A stretch of 64,000 nt of DNA from Aquimarina amphilecti (GTDB taxonomy: Bacteria; Bacteroidota; Bacteroidia; Flavobacteriales; Flavobacteriaceae). The notes under the pieces are model-generated. The model was not told where the DNA came from. It saw only the letters and a list, made by a program, of their open reading frames with translations, and did no database searches. Positions 30,501 to 38,822 of this stretch are shown piece by piece. Location: positions 458,830 to 522,829 of the forward strand of contig NZ_FOAB01000003.1 in assembly GCF_900109375.1 (NCBI RefSeq). Reading direction: 5' to 3'. The first letter of the stretch is position 1; the number at the start of each line of letters is the position of its first letter. The translations under genes and the position numbers were made by a program.

Positions 30501-30677
30501 TACATATTTAAGAAAGTCACGACGAGAAGTCGAAGAACTTTCTAGAGATTCTTTATCTCCTAAAAACTCATCCGTAGGAATCTCCTGAACGAATTCATTT
30601 TGTTGTAGCGTCTCAACAATAGAGCTATTTTCGTTCAGCTCTTCAACACTTTTCCAGTATTTCTTGTTTGATGACAT
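27564..30677 (-). CDS. actB: Alternative complex III subunit ActB (molybdopterin-like plus Fe-S domains)
   Basis: This 1037-aa protein is an ActB1-B2 fusion. A twin-arginine motif (SRRDFLKYVGF, about 51-61) directs Tat export. A large region to about residue 730 resembles molybdopterin oxidoreductases, though ActB homologues bind no molybdenum. The last 270 residues are a NrfC/HybA-type ferredoxin with four cysteine groups: CTGCGACVIAC, CQHCNHAPCETVC, CVGTRYCANNC and CSMC with CSAAC. These would hold one 3Fe-4S and three 4Fe-4S clusters. They take electrons from the quinol site in ActC toward the hemes of ActA and ActE. Confidence 0.95.
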   Translation of the reverse strand: MSSNKKYWKSVEELNENSSIVETLQQNEFVQEIPTDEFLGDKESLESSSTSRRDFLKYVGFSTAAASLAACEGPVIKSIPYVVQPERIVPGVANYYATTIADGFDFASVLIKTREGRPIKVENNNLATSNGDANARVHASVLSLYDNTRLQGPRRGDEDISWDDLDKEVGAKLKSLGGKQIVLLTQTFASPSTSKLISEFKAKYSNVSQVVYDAISYSEALDAYEMMYGERALGDYDFSKVNTIVSVAADFLGDWQGGGYDSGYAQGRVPKNGKMSRHIHFEANMSLSGANADKRVKATPTQQKQVLAALYKYVTGAGSKGALDAGLDAEVVKAAKQIQKAGSNAVVVSGIQDVDAQLLVLAINKYISSKAFNEATPRKIRQGNAKAVAQLVKDMNAGRVGALLIAGVNPAYSLPNANEFKEGLKKVDVSVAFSMHNDATASECTYIATTPHYLESWGDVELKKGSYSLMQPTIRPLFDTRQFQETLLKWTGNTAAYNDYIKDAWTGVLGGTSWNQALHDGVLVKPVLAKESLETAIATPEGDAEVVEAVPAGPNVGAAARRLSTAKSNGLELTLYTKTALGDGQQANNPWLQEMPDPITRASWDNYLTISRADAEANSLINENVANGALDGSYATVTVNGVNVTAPVIIQPGQAQGTVGLALGYGKKVGVKEEMQVGINAFALYQNQNAVQSVSIAAAEGTHEFACVQLHNTLMGRGDIIKETTLEIFNTGNPKDWNKMPQVSKDHIEFDVTSPEVDLWDEFDRSVGHHFNLSIDLNACTGCGACVIACHAENNVPVVGKSEIRRSRDMHWLRIDRYYSSEESFDGDNKKKDAISGLGSSLSEFGEMEVPSDNPEVAFQPVMCQHCNHAPCETVCPVAATSHGRQGQNHMAYNRCVGTRYCANNCPYKVRRFNWFLYNENDEFDYHMNNDLGRMVLNPDVTVRSRGVMEKCSMCIQMTQKTILDAKRDGRAIKDGEFKTACSAACSSGAMTFGDINDKGSKVAKLTEDNRMYHLLEHVGTKPNVMYQTKVRNTTEA

Positions 30678-30734
30678 ATATAATTGATATTAGCTTCTTA
30701 CTTATTTTTTCGCTTAAACGAACAAATCATTTTA

Positions 30735-32051
30735 TTAATAGTGACACTTACCACATTCCAGACCACCCATCTGAGCAGCTGTTAGCTTATCCACACCATA
30801 CTTCTTAGACAATTCTTTATGTATCTTATCGTAATACTCATTGCCTTCCATCTTCACATTTGTCTCTCTATGGCAATTAATACACCAACCCATTGTTAAT
30901 GGAGCATGTTGATACATAATTTCCATTTCTTCTACGGGACCATGACATTTCTGACATTCTATACCAGCCACACTTACGTGCTGAGAGTGATTAAAATATG
31001 CGAAATCTGGAAGATTGTGAATACGCACCCATTTCACTGGCTCAGTTTCACCGGTATAAGATTGCGAGTTTTCATCCCAACCTACAGCTTTGTATAGCTT
31101 CTTGATTTCTCCATCATAGAACTCTTTTGAATAATCAGCAGTTGCAGTTCCTTCCGCAACTTCACTAATTGACTTATGACAGTTCATACACACATTAAGA
31201 GAAGGAATTCCCGAATGCTTAGAAACTCTAGCAGAAGAGTGACAATACTTACACTCTATCTTATTATCTCCAGCGTGAATTTTATGAGAATAATGTATTG
31301 GTTGAATCGGCATATATCCTTGATCAACTCCTACTTGCATAAAGTAACCATATACAAAGTACCCACTAGCTAGCAATACAAATATCGCTGACACCAATAC
31401 TAAAAATTGGTTTTGCACAAACGCTTTCCATATTGGAGTTCTTGCTTCCGCTTCTGACAACTCTACACCATTTGCCTCTGCAAAACTTCTAAGTGTTTTA
31501 TTAACCAAAAACAACACTACCACTAACATCAGAAACACTAATGCCAAAGCAGCTAATACAAGATTAGAAGACACTCCAGAATCAGAACCGCCTTTACTAC
31601 CAACGTCTTCTGTTACAACCTTAGGCTCCGCTTTAGGAACCATAACATACGCCAATATATTATCTATATCAACATTAGTCAATTGAGGAAATGCATTCAT
31701 TGGAGTCTTATTATACTCCTCCCAAATTGCAACGGCTGCTGCATCACCTGAAGCAATCATTGCCGCGCTATTCTTAACCCAAGAGTACAACCACTCTCTA
31801 TCGTGTTTCTCTGTTACTCCAAAAAGCGCAGGGCCTGTCATTTTCTTATAACGTTTGTGACAAGCTGCACATAACGATTTAAATAACGCTTCTCCTTTTG
31901 CTACATCTCCACCTGCAGCTGTTTCTACAGCAGCAGCTTCTGTTGATACAGCTTCTTCCTGAGCAAAAACTGGATTCAATAAAGAGAATAAAAAAACAGT
32001 TCCTAAGAGTAGGAGTTTTGAGGCTGAATTTCGGTATTTCACCTGTTTCAT
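30735..32051 (-). CDS. actA: Alternative complex III subunit ActA, multi-heme cytochrome c
   Basis: This 438-aa protein has a signal peptide ending at VFAQ and six CxxCH sites. The first, CAACH (about residue 62), belongs to a separate N-terminal mono-heme domain. Two membrane segments follow (about 166-188 and 225-250), and then five sites: CKYCH, CMNCH, CQKCH, CINCH and CGKCH at the extreme C-terminus. The pentaheme part is the standard ActA electron wire. The tethered mono-heme domain could hand electrons to the aa3 oxidase, which is inference. It is the first gene of the act-cox operon. Confidence 0.94.
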   Translation of the reverse strand: MKQVKYRNSASKLLLLGTVFLFSLLNPVFAQEEAVSTEAAAVETAAGGDVAKGEALFKSLCAACHKRYKKMTGPALFGVTEKHDREWLYSWVKNSAAMIASGDAAAVAIWEEYNKTPMNAFPQLTNVDIDNILAYVMVPKAEPKVVTEDVGSKGGSDSGVSSNLVLAALALVFLMLVVVLFLVNKTLRSFAEANGVELSEAEARTPIWKAFVQNQFLVLVSAIFVLLASGYFVYGYFMQVGVDQGYMPIQPIHYSHKIHAGDNKIECKYCHSSARVSKHSGIPSLNVCMNCHKSISEVAEGTATADYSKEFYDGEIKKLYKAVGWDENSQSYTGETEPVKWVRIHNLPDFAYFNHSQHVSVAGIECQKCHGPVEEMEIMYQHAPLTMGWCINCHRETNVKMEGNEYYDKIHKELSKKYGVDKLTAAQMGGLECGKCHY

Positions 32052-32143
32052 ATTATTAAGTAGAATTATCGTCTAAATTTTGGTATGGTTTTTTCATTAT
32101 TCGTAAAAAATGAGACAAAAACCACGTCCATTTAATTCGACAG

Positions 32144-32151
32144 CAAAAGTA
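32144..32151 (-). promoter_or_regulatory. Candidate -7 element of the act-cox operon
   Basis: The minus strand reads TACTTTTG, matching TAnnTTTG, 92 nt before the actA ATG. No TTG is found at the -33 spacing, so an activator-dependent promoter or a chance match are both possible. Confidence 0.4.
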
Positions 32152-32249
32152 CTATAATAAGTCGATTTTAGAAATGTTAGCGAAGTGTTAAGTGGTAATT
32201 TATAATAATTCTAAATAATATTTTTAAAGGATTTTGAGTTATTAAACTT

Positions 32250-32257
32250 TACCTTTG
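32250..32257 (+). promoter_or_regulatory. Candidate -7 element of the SPOR gene
   Basis: TACCTTTG lies 17 nt before the ATG of the SPOR-domain gene and matches TAnnTTTG. The nearest upstream TTG is only 13 nt away, too close for a standard -33 box. Confidence 0.4.
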
Positions 32258-32274
32258 TATCAAATCTATTTGTA

Positions 32275-32727
32275 ATGAGAATTTTAAACAAAAAAAACAA
32301 CCTTTTATTATTAGGTTTTTGTTTCACAGGAATCACCTATATAAGTGCACAAGACTCAACTAATTTAGACAATCCAACAGTTTTTACCACTGTAGAAATG
32401 ACTCCACCAGTCGAACCGACCATTACTATCAACCAAGATCCAAGAATTAATCAATTACTGGATATCAAAACAAAAATGGATAAAGACGGTGTTCTTAGCG
32501 AAAATTATAGAATTCAATTATACACAGGAGATCTAAACAAAGCAAACACCATTAGAAACAATGCCGAAAAAACTTTTCCGCAATGGAGAGCTGATATTGT
32601 TTACGAAACTCCTAATCATAAAGTATGGATAGGAAATTACCGAAGTAAATTAGAAACAGATCGTGCTTTAAAAGAAATCAGAAAAGAATTCCCTAATGCA
32701 TTTCCTTTTAAGCCAGAAAAAAAATAA
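32275..32727 (+). CDS. Secreted SPOR-domain protein
   Basis: This 150-aa protein has a signal peptide ending at YISAQ (about residue 26), a Pro/Thr-rich spacer and a C-terminal domain of about 70 residues. That domain reads YRIQLYTGD, then NAEKTFPQW, VWIGNYRSK and ALKEIRKEFPNAF, the beta-alpha-beta pattern of SPOR domains. SPOR domains bind peptidoglycan stripped of stem peptides and often mark division sites. The gene stands alone, divergent from the act operon and convergent with infB, and shares a terminator with infB. Confidence 0.85.
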   Translation: MRILNKKNNLLLLGFCFTGITYISAQDSTNLDNPTVFTTVEMTPPVEPTITINQDPRINQLLDIKTKMDKDGVLSENYRIQLYTGDLNKANTIRNNAEKTFPQWRADIVYETPNHKVWIGNYRSKLETDRALKEIRKEFPNAFPFKPEKK

Positions 32728-32748
32728 ATACCATTACTTTTCAAAAAC

Positions 32749-32780
32749 AAAAAGCCCGATCATTTATGATCGGGCTTTTT
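32749..32780. terminator. Bidirectional terminator between the SPOR gene and infB
   Basis: A perfect 14-bp stem (arms 32749-32762 and 32767-32780, loop TTTA) has a GC-rich core and A/T tails on both sides. It can therefore act on both convergent transcripts. Confidence 0.9.
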
Positions 32781-32802
32781 AATTATAACCTCTATAATAG
32801 CT

Positions 32803-35610
32803 TTATAATTTTTTCTTCACAGCCACTTCCTGGAATGATTCAATTACATCACCTATTTTAATATCATTGTAATTTTTAACCTGCAATCCACAATCATACC
32901 CTTTAGAAACCTCTTTTGCATCATCTTTAAATCTTTTCAGAGAAGCTAGCTCACCAGTATAAACAACCACACCTTCACGTATTAATCGAATTCCAGCGTT
33001 ACGTATTATCTTACCAGTCTGAACCATACAACCTGCAATTGTTCCTACCTTAGATATCTTGAAAGTTTCTCTAATTTCAGCCGTTCCAGTAATCTCCTCT
33101 TTCATAACCGGAGAAAGCATACCTTCCATTGCATCCTTTAGATCATTAATTGCATCGTATATGATCGAATATGTTCTGATATCAATTTCTTCCTTATCAG
33201 CAACCTGACGAGCATTACCCGCAGGCCTCACATTAAACCCTATAATAATTGCGTCAGAAGCAGATGCTAATAACACATCACTTTCCGTTATCGCTCCTAC
33301 TGCCTTGTGAATAATATTAACATGAATTTCCTCTGTCGACAACTTCTGGAACGAATCTGTTAATGCTTCCACAGAACCATCCACATCTCCTTTAAGAATA
33401 ATATTCAATTCCTTAAAGTCTCCAAGTGCAATTCGACGTCCAATTTCATCCAGTGTAATATGTCTCTGTGTACGTACAGATTGTTCTCTATGCAACTGAG
33501 CTCTTTTCGAAGCTATATCTTTCGCCTCTCTTTCGTCTTCCAACACACTAAACTTATCACCAGCTTGAGGAGCACCATCTAGACCTAAAATAGATACAGG
33601 TGTAGAAGGGCCCGCTTTTTTAACGTTTTTACCACGTTCATCCTGCATAGCTTTAACCTTACCACTATTTTTACCAGCTAAGACATAATCTCCCACCTGA
33701 AGCGTACCAGTTTGCACTAAAATAGTCGACACATAACCTCTACCTTTATCTAAAAATGCTTCTACAACAGTTCCAGATGCTAATCTATCTGGATTCGCCT
33801 TAAGCTCTAATATTTCGGCTTCTAAAAGAACTTTTTCTAAAAGTTCCTTAACTCCTTGCCCTGTTTTAGCAGAAATATCGTGGGATTGAATTTTTCCTCC
33901 CCAATCTTCTACTAGTAAATTCATAGAAGCTAATTTTTCCTTAATCTTATCAGGATTAGCTTCTGGTCTATCTACTTTATTTATTGCAAAAACAATAGGA
34001 ACACCAGCTGCCTGAGCATGGCTGATTGCTTCTTTTGTTTGTGGCATCACATCATCGTCTGCCGCTATCACAATAATCGCTAAATCTGTTACCTGAGCAC
34101 CACGGGCACGCATTGCGGTAAACGCTTCGTGACCTGGCGTATCTAAGAAAGCAATTTTTTGACCATTATCTAACTGCACACCATAAGCACCAATATGCTG
34201 AGTAATACCCCCACTCTCACCTGCTATCACATTCTCTTCACGAATGTAATCTAACAAGGAAGTTTTACCATGATCTACATGTCCCATTACAGTAACAATT
34301 GGAGCTCTTAACACAAGATCTTCTGGAGCATCAACTATTTCTTCAATTGACTCTTCAATATCGGATGTTACAAAATCAACCTCATATCCAAATTCATCAG
34401 CAACAATAGATAGCGTTTCTGCATCCAAACGTTGATTCATTGTCACCATAATACCTAGTGACATACAAGCCGAAATTACTTGCGTAGTAGGCACATCCAT
34501 CATCGTAGCTACTTCAGAAACAGTAACAAACTCAGTTACCTTAAGAACTTTACTTGCTTGTTCTTGCTGAGCCACATCATCTTCCGCTTTTTGACGGTGC
34601 TGATCACGCTTATCTCTTCGATATTTAGCTGCCTTAGATTTATTTGATTTCCCTTGAAGTTTCTCAAGAGTTTCTCTTACTTGTTTTTGTACTTCTTCTT
34701 CACTAGGCTCCTCCTTAACTACAGCAGGTCTTTTACCTTTTCCTGGACCACGATTTCCTGGGCCACGATTTCCTGGACCACGACCACGATTTCCACCTTG
34801 TCTATTACCAGGTCCTCCTGACTTAGCACCTCCATCTTTACTAATTCTTCTACGACGCTTTTTCGGATCGCTATCTGAAGATTTAGATTTATCTTCTTTC
34901 TTTTTTGGAGGTTTCTGAAACTTAGTTAAATCTATCTTTTGACCGGTAAAATTAGGTCCATCTAGCTTTTTATACTGAGTCTCCACCTTCACAGGGTCTC
35001 CTTGCGGCTCTGGCTCTTTCGGAGCAGAAGCCTCTTTTTTCGTAGGTTGCTCCACAGGCTTAGAAGCTTTCTTTTGCTCTAAATCTATCGCCGCAACTTT
35101 CGCTATTTTTATACCTTTCTTAGCAGGTCTATTAGAGACTACTTCAGGAGCTTTTTCTTTCTCCTTTTCTACCTCTTTCTCCTTTTCTTTTACCTCTTCC
35201 TTTTCAGGAGTTTCCGTTGCTGCTTTTTCTTCGGGCTTTTCAACAACTTCTTCTTTCTTATCTAATTCGATTTTACCTACTTGTTTAGGTCCAGATAATT
35301 GGGCTTTGGCTTTCACAACTTCACGAGCTTCAGCACGCTTGCGTCTCTCCTCTTGTTCCGTTTCAATTTGCACTCTTAGCGCTTCTTTCTCCTTTCTTTT
35401 TTCCTCACCCACCTCTTTAGAAGCTACCTTCTTACTCTTGTCTGTCTGGAACTCATCAAACAACAGCTGATAGATCTCCGTAGAAATCTTTGTGGTAGGA
35501 CGCGAGTCTATCTCATGACCTTTTGAATTCAAAAAGTCAACAGCCCGATCTAACGAGATATTGAATTCGCGTAATACCTTATTTAATCTCATTGTTTTTG
35601 CTTCAGCCAT
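32803..35610 (-). CDS. infB: Translation initiation factor IF-2
   Basis: This 935-aa IF-2 is of the long Bacteroidetes type. Residues about 1-320 are a Lys/Glu-rich and then Gly/Arg/Pro-rich low-complexity region, including tandem GPGNR units near residue 275. The GTPase domain follows, with G1 GHVDHGKTS (about 441-449), G3 DTPGHEAF and G4 NKVD, then the domains that bind fMet-tRNA. The factor brings initiator tRNA to the 30S subunit and promotes subunit joining. It lies third in the rimP-nusA-infB operon, 45 nt after nusA. Confidence 0.98.
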   Translation of the reverse strand: MAEAKTMRLNKVLREFNISLDRAVDFLNSKGHEIDSRPTTKISTEIYQLLFDEFQTDKSKKVASKEVGEEKRKEKEALRVQIETEQEERRKRAEAREVVKAKAQLSGPKQVGKIELDKKEEVVEKPEEKAATETPEKEEVKEKEKEVEKEKEKAPEVVSNRPAKKGIKIAKVAAIDLEQKKASKPVEQPTKKEASAPKEPEPQGDPVKVETQYKKLDGPNFTGQKIDLTKFQKPPKKKEDKSKSSDSDPKKRRRRISKDGGAKSGGPGNRQGGNRGRGPGNRGPGNRGPGKGKRPAVVKEEPSEEEVQKQVRETLEKLQGKSNKSKAAKYRRDKRDQHRQKAEDDVAQQEQASKVLKVTEFVTVSEVATMMDVPTTQVISACMSLGIMVTMNQRLDAETLSIVADEFGYEVDFVTSDIEESIEEIVDAPEDLVLRAPIVTVMGHVDHGKTSLLDYIREENVIAGESGGITQHIGAYGVQLDNGQKIAFLDTPGHEAFTAMRARGAQVTDLAIIVIAADDDVMPQTKEAISHAQAAGVPIVFAINKVDRPEANPDKIKEKLASMNLLVEDWGGKIQSHDISAKTGQGVKELLEKVLLEAEILELKANPDRLASGTVVEAFLDKGRGYVSTILVQTGTLQVGDYVLAGKNSGKVKAMQDERGKNVKKAGPSTPVSILGLDGAPQAGDKFSVLEDEREAKDIASKRAQLHREQSVRTQRHITLDEIGRRIALGDFKELNIILKGDVDGSVEALTDSFQKLSTEEIHVNIIHKAVGAITESDVLLASASDAIIIGFNVRPAGNARQVADKEEIDIRTYSIIYDAINDLKDAMEGMLSPVMKEEITGTAEIRETFKISKVGTIAGCMVQTGKIIRNAGIRLIREGVVVYTGELASLKRFKDDAKEVSKGYDCGLQVKNYNDIKIGDVIESFQEVAVKKKL

Positions 35611-35655
35611 AAATGCCTTATTATTTTATGCTCAAATATAAATTAATTGAAGTTA

Positions 35656-36888
35656 TTAATCTTCAAATTCTGATTTTAATATTCTAATAACTTCACTAAC
35701 AGTCTCTTCTTCAAGATCTGTTCTTTTTACTAAGTCCTTAATATCTTGTTCTAAAATACTCTTAGCTGTATCTAGCCCAATTTTAGCAAATTCTGCTATA
35801 ATCCAAGAGTCGATTTCATCAGAAAACTCTGACAATTCAACATCTTCTTCTACTCCTTCTCTAAACACGTCAATCTCGTAACCAGTTAATTGACCTGCCA
35901 ATCTAATATTGTGACCTCCACGACCAATCGCTTTAGAAACTTCTTCTGGTTTTAACATAACCTCTGCACGACTACCTTCTTCGTTAAGCTTTATAGATGT
36001 TACCCTAGCCGGACTTAACGCTCTAGTAATAAACAACTGAAGGTTATTCGTATAATTAATCACATCAATATTTTCATTCCCCAACTCTCTCACGATACCA
36101 TGAATACGAGAACCTTTCATACCAACACAAGCTCCAACTGGATCAATTCTATCATCATAAGAATCTACAGCAACTTTCGCCTTCTCTCCCGGTATTCTTA
36201 CCACTTTCTTAACAGTAATTAAACCATCAAAAACTTCCGGAATTTCCGACTCAAACAATTTCTCCAAGAATAACGGAGATGTTCTAGACATAATAATTGC
36301 AGGCTTGTTCCCCTTTAATTCTACAGACTCTATTACTCCTCTTACGTTTTCTCCTTTTCTAAAAAAGTCCGAAGGTATTTGTCTATCCTTTGGCAAAATT
36401 ATCTCATTCCCCTCGTCATCTAATAAAATAATAGCTCTGTGACGAATATGATGTACTTCTGCCGTATATATCTCTCCTTCTAATTCTTTAAATTGCTTAT
36501 ATATATTAGTGTTATCGTGCTCATGAATTTTCGAAATTAAATTCTGACGCAAAGCCAAAATTGAACGTCTCCCTAAATCTATCAACTTTACTTCTTGGGA
36601 AACATCTTCTCCAATTTCAAAATCCGGTTCTATTTTTTGTGCTTCAGAAATTGATATTTCCTGATTCCCATCTTCAACCTCACCATCTGCAACAACCACA
36701 CGATTTCTCCAAATCTCTAAATCCCCTTTATCAGGGTTTATAATGATATCGAAATTATCATCACTACCAAATTTCTTTTTTAATGCATTTCTAAATACAT
36801 CTTCTAAGATCGCCATTAGCGTAACACGATCGATTAACTTATCATCCTTAAATTCTGAAAATGACTCTATTAATGCGATATTTTCCAT
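35656..36888 (-). CDS. nusA: Transcription termination/antitermination protein NusA
   Basis: This 410-aa protein has the short bacterial NusA form: an N-terminal RNA-polymerase-binding domain (about 1-125), an S1 domain (about 130-205), then two KH domains that include GACVGMKGSRI (about 251-261) and IGRGGHNIRLA (about 320-330). The extra C-terminal acidic repeats of E. coli NusA are reduced to a short acidic tail. NusA controls pausing, termination and antitermination. It starts 12 nt after the rimP stop codon. Confidence 0.98.
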   Translation of the reverse strand: MENIALIESFSEFKDDKLIDRVTLMAILEDVFRNALKKKFGSDDNFDIIINPDKGDLEIWRNRVVVADGEVEDGNQEISISEAQKIEPDFEIGEDVSQEVKLIDLGRRSILALRQNLISKIHEHDNTNIYKQFKELEGEIYTAEVHHIRHRAIILLDDEGNEIILPKDRQIPSDFFRKGENVRGVIESVELKGNKPAIIMSRTSPLFLEKLFESEIPEVFDGLITVKKVVRIPGEKAKVAVDSYDDRIDPVGACVGMKGSRIHGIVRELGNENIDVINYTNNLQLFITRALSPARVTSIKLNEEGSRAEVMLKPEEVSKAIGRGGHNIRLAGQLTGYEIDVFREGVEEDVELSEFSDEIDSWIIAEFAKIGLDTAKSILEQDIKDLVKRTDLEEETVSEVIRILKSEFED

Positions 36889-36900
36889 ATCAATTTATAA

Positions 36901-37368
36901 TTAAAATGTTATCATAACTTTAGCTTCCTTTATTTCCTCGTAAGAAAGAGAAGCTTCCTTTGTTACTGTTATTTTTCCTTTTCCTATCGGCTTAGGCTCT
37001 CTTGCCTTCCAAACCAAATCTATACTATCATCCGACACAGAAACCAACTCTCCTTCTATAGTATCACCACCTTCGGTTTTAACCTTTAGTTTTCTACCTA
37101 TATTGTTTTTATATTGACGTCGATGCACTAATCCCTCAGAGATACCTGCAGACATCACTTGCAAAGAAAAATCTTCTTCTTCTCGGTCCAAATTATGCTC
37201 AATAGCTCTACTTACAGCAATACAATCCTCTACTGTCACACCTCCATCACCATCTACAATAATCTCTATTATATTTCCTGGGTGTATTTTTTGACTAATC
37301 AAGAAAAGAGCGGGCCTTTCTTCAAGGGCTTCCGTCAACAAACTCTGAACTTTATCTTTTAATAACAT
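36901..37368 (-). CDS. rimP: Ribosome maturation factor RimP
   Basis: With the start placed at the ATG 37366-37368 the protein is 155 aa, a normal RimP. It has the N-terminal alpha-beta domain with IIEIIVDGDGGVTVEDC (about 32-48) and AGIS (about 81), and the C-terminal SH3-like domain. RimP binds free 30S subunits and is needed for their maturation. An in-frame GTG-type start 36 nt further upstream would add 12 residues, but its codons lie inside a GC-rich hairpin and have no family resemblance, so I reject it. This is the first gene of rimP-nusA-infB. Confidence 0.93.
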   Translation of the reverse strand: MLLKDKVQSLLTEALEERPALFLISQKIHPGNIIEIIVDGDGGVTVEDCIAVSRAIEHNLDREEEDFSLQVMSAGISEGLVHRRQYKNNIGRKLKVKTEGGDTIEGELVSVSDDSIDLVWKAREPKPIGKGKITVTKEASLSYEEIKEAKVMITF

Positions 37369-37376
37369 AGGCAGAT

Positions 37377-37402
37377 AAAAAGAGGGGACTTTTCGTCCCC
37401 TC
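37377..37402 (-). terminator. Terminator-like hairpin in the rimP leader (possible attenuator)
   Basis: A perfect GC-rich 8-bp stem (arms 37382-37389 and 37395-37402, loop 5 nt) is followed on the minus strand by five T, ending only 8 nt before the rimP ATG. It lies between the promoter at 37429-37458 and the first gene of its operon, so it must be read through for rimP-nusA-infB to be expressed. Confidence 0.65.
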
Positions 37403-37428
37403 AATCTGGTTTTTTAATTTCAACGGTG

Positions 37429-37458
37429 CAAAGATAGTAATAATATCTTAGATTCAAA
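37429..37458 (-). promoter_or_regulatory. Promoter of rimP-nusA-infB
   Basis: On the minus strand TTTG (complement of 37455-37458) is followed after 18 nt by TATCTTTG (complement of 37429-37436). This fits the Bacteroidetes promoter consensus in both sequence and spacing. The predicted leader is about 55 nt. Confidence 0.7.
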
Positions 37459-37553
37459 ATCTACTTAAGAATGAATTTATTCGTAAATTTAAATGACTAT
37501 TAGCACATTACCTTTTATTGATTATTTTGAGAATCATAATTAAAACACATTTT

Positions 37554-37587
37554 TAACCAAAGGTTAGTCCTATTAAAACCACTAACC
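37554..37587 (+). promoter_or_regulatory. Overlapping alternative hairpins in the uspA leader
   Basis: The segment GGTTAGT at 37562-37568 can pair either upstream with TAACC at 37554-37558 (3-nt loop) or downstream with ACTAACC at 37581-37587 (12-nt loop). The two structures exclude each other and lie 55-90 nt before the ATG. No promoter is visible, so it is not certain the region is transcribed. Confidence 0.25.
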
Positions 37588-37641
37588 CAAAACAAGTCCT
37601 AATTTAGATATTAATAAAACTTCTCTTAAACACACTTAACC

Positions 37642-38475
37642 ATGATCAAAAAAATTCTAGTACCTACTGACTTTTCTTCACAAGCAGAAAGCGCTTTAAA
37701 AGTAGCTGCTCAAATAGCAAAAAAATACGACTGCCAAATTTATCTTCTTCATATTTTAGAAATGCCCGTGCATTTAGTTGACTTAATGTCGTCTGGAGCT
37801 TCTTCACAAGCTCCAGAAGCTATATTTTTCATGAAACAGACTCATAAAAAGTTTGAAGAAATTCTAGCAAGTGATTATTTAGAAGATCTAGAAGTCATTG
37901 AAACAGTAAGTTTCGAAGATATTCTTCATGGAATTATGGATTCCTGCAAGAAAAATGACATAGACATGATTATAATGGGATCTCATGGTTCATCTGGTTT
38001 TGAAGAATTATTTATAGGATCGAATGCCGAGAAGGTTGTTAGAACCTCTGAAAAACCAGTTCTTGTTATTAAAGAAGACTGTAACATATTTAACGTAAAT
38101 GATCTTGTTTACGCTACGAATTTTGATGACGAAGACAAACCATCATTAATATCTGCACACGAGTTTGCTAAACAATTAGAAGCAAAACTTCATTTAGTTT
38201 GGATAAATACGGCAAATAGTTTTAAAACAACAAGAGAAACAGAAGAAAAAATGAATTTAATGATTGCCGATTTACCTATCAACAACTACACATTAAATAT
38301 TTATAACGACGTTAATGTAGAAAAAGGAATTTTAAATTTTGCTAACTCAGTTAACGCTGGTCTCATTGGAATCAGCACGCATGGAAGAAAGGGATTATCC
38401 CATTTTATCAACGGAAGTCTTGGGGAAGATGTAGTAAATCATGCAAAAAGACCTGTGTTAACCTTTAAGATTTAA
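37642..38475 (+). CDS. Universal stress protein with two UspA domains
   Basis: This 277-aa cytoplasmic protein is a tandem of two Usp domains (about 1-148 and 150-277). Each ends with an ATP-binding-type motif G-x2-G-x9-G-S: GSHGSSGFEELFIGSNA in the first and THGRKGLSHFINGSLGE in the second. Both sites look intact, so the protein probably binds ATP in both halves. The family is induced by stress and growth arrest; its molecular role is poorly defined. The gene is monocistronic and ends at the hairpin 38501-38532. Confidence 0.93.
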   Translation: MIKKILVPTDFSSQAESALKVAAQIAKKYDCQIYLLHILEMPVHLVDLMSSGASSQAPEAIFFMKQTHKKFEEILASDYLEDLEVIETVSFEDILHGIMDSCKKNDIDMIIMGSHGSSGFEELFIGSNAEKVVRTSEKPVLVIKEDCNIFNVNDLVYATNFDDEDKPSLISAHEFAKQLEAKLHLVWINTANSFKTTRETEEKMNLMIADLPINNYTLNIYNDVNVEKGILNFANSVNAGLIGISTHGRKGLSHFINGSLGEDVVNHAKRPVLTFKI

Positions 38476-38500
38476 TACAATCGAACAACATCCAAATAAA

Positions 38501-38532
38501 AAAAGGAGCAACTTAAATGTTACTCCTTTTTT
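38501..38532. terminator. Terminator between the Usp gene and tRNA-Gln
   Basis: A 12-bp stem with one mismatch (arms 38501-38512 and 38519-38530) has A and T runs on its two sides. It can serve both the plus-strand Usp transcript and the converging tRNA transcript. Confidence 0.85.
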
Positions 38533-38534
38533 GT

Positions 38535-38605
38535 TGGCCCACTAGGGCTCGAACCTAGACTCTTCTGTACCAAAAACAGACGTGTTGCCAGTTACACCAT
38601 GGGCC
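38535..38605 (-). tRNA. tRNA-Gln (anticodon UUG)
   Basis: The 71-nt minus-strand sequence folds as a full cloverleaf. The acceptor stem GGCCCAT pairs with GTGGGCC (one G-U pair), the D stem is GTGT/ACAC, the anticodon stem is TCTGT/ACAGA with loop TTTTGGT, and the T arm is CTAGG-TTCGAGC-CCTAG. The anticodon TTG reads CAA/CAG. The discriminator base is A and the CCA end is not encoded. It has a good promoter immediately upstream. Confidence 0.96.
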
Positions 38606-38623
38606 AATTCCGTAATGCGGATG

Positions 38624-38654
38624 CAAATTTAAAATTTTCTTTTAAGTATCCAAA
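38624..38654 (-). promoter_or_regulatory. Promoter of tRNA-Gln
   Basis: On the minus strand TTTG (complement of 38651-38654), 19 nt, then TAAATTTG (complement of 38624-38631) match the Bacteroidetes promoter consensus with ideal spacing. The -7 box ends 18 nt before the mature tRNA 5' end. Confidence 0.72.
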
Positions 38655-38822
38655 CATTTTTTTGAAAAAAATATCATATTAATTTTTAAAATTAATAATC
38701 GGCATAATTTTAAATACATATTCACCAATAATATAAACTTCTGTTAAGCGTTTGCTAAAAAAAACAATAGAGAAGTATTTTTATTACTAAATTCGCCACA
38801 CGTTATATAACAGTTATATCTT

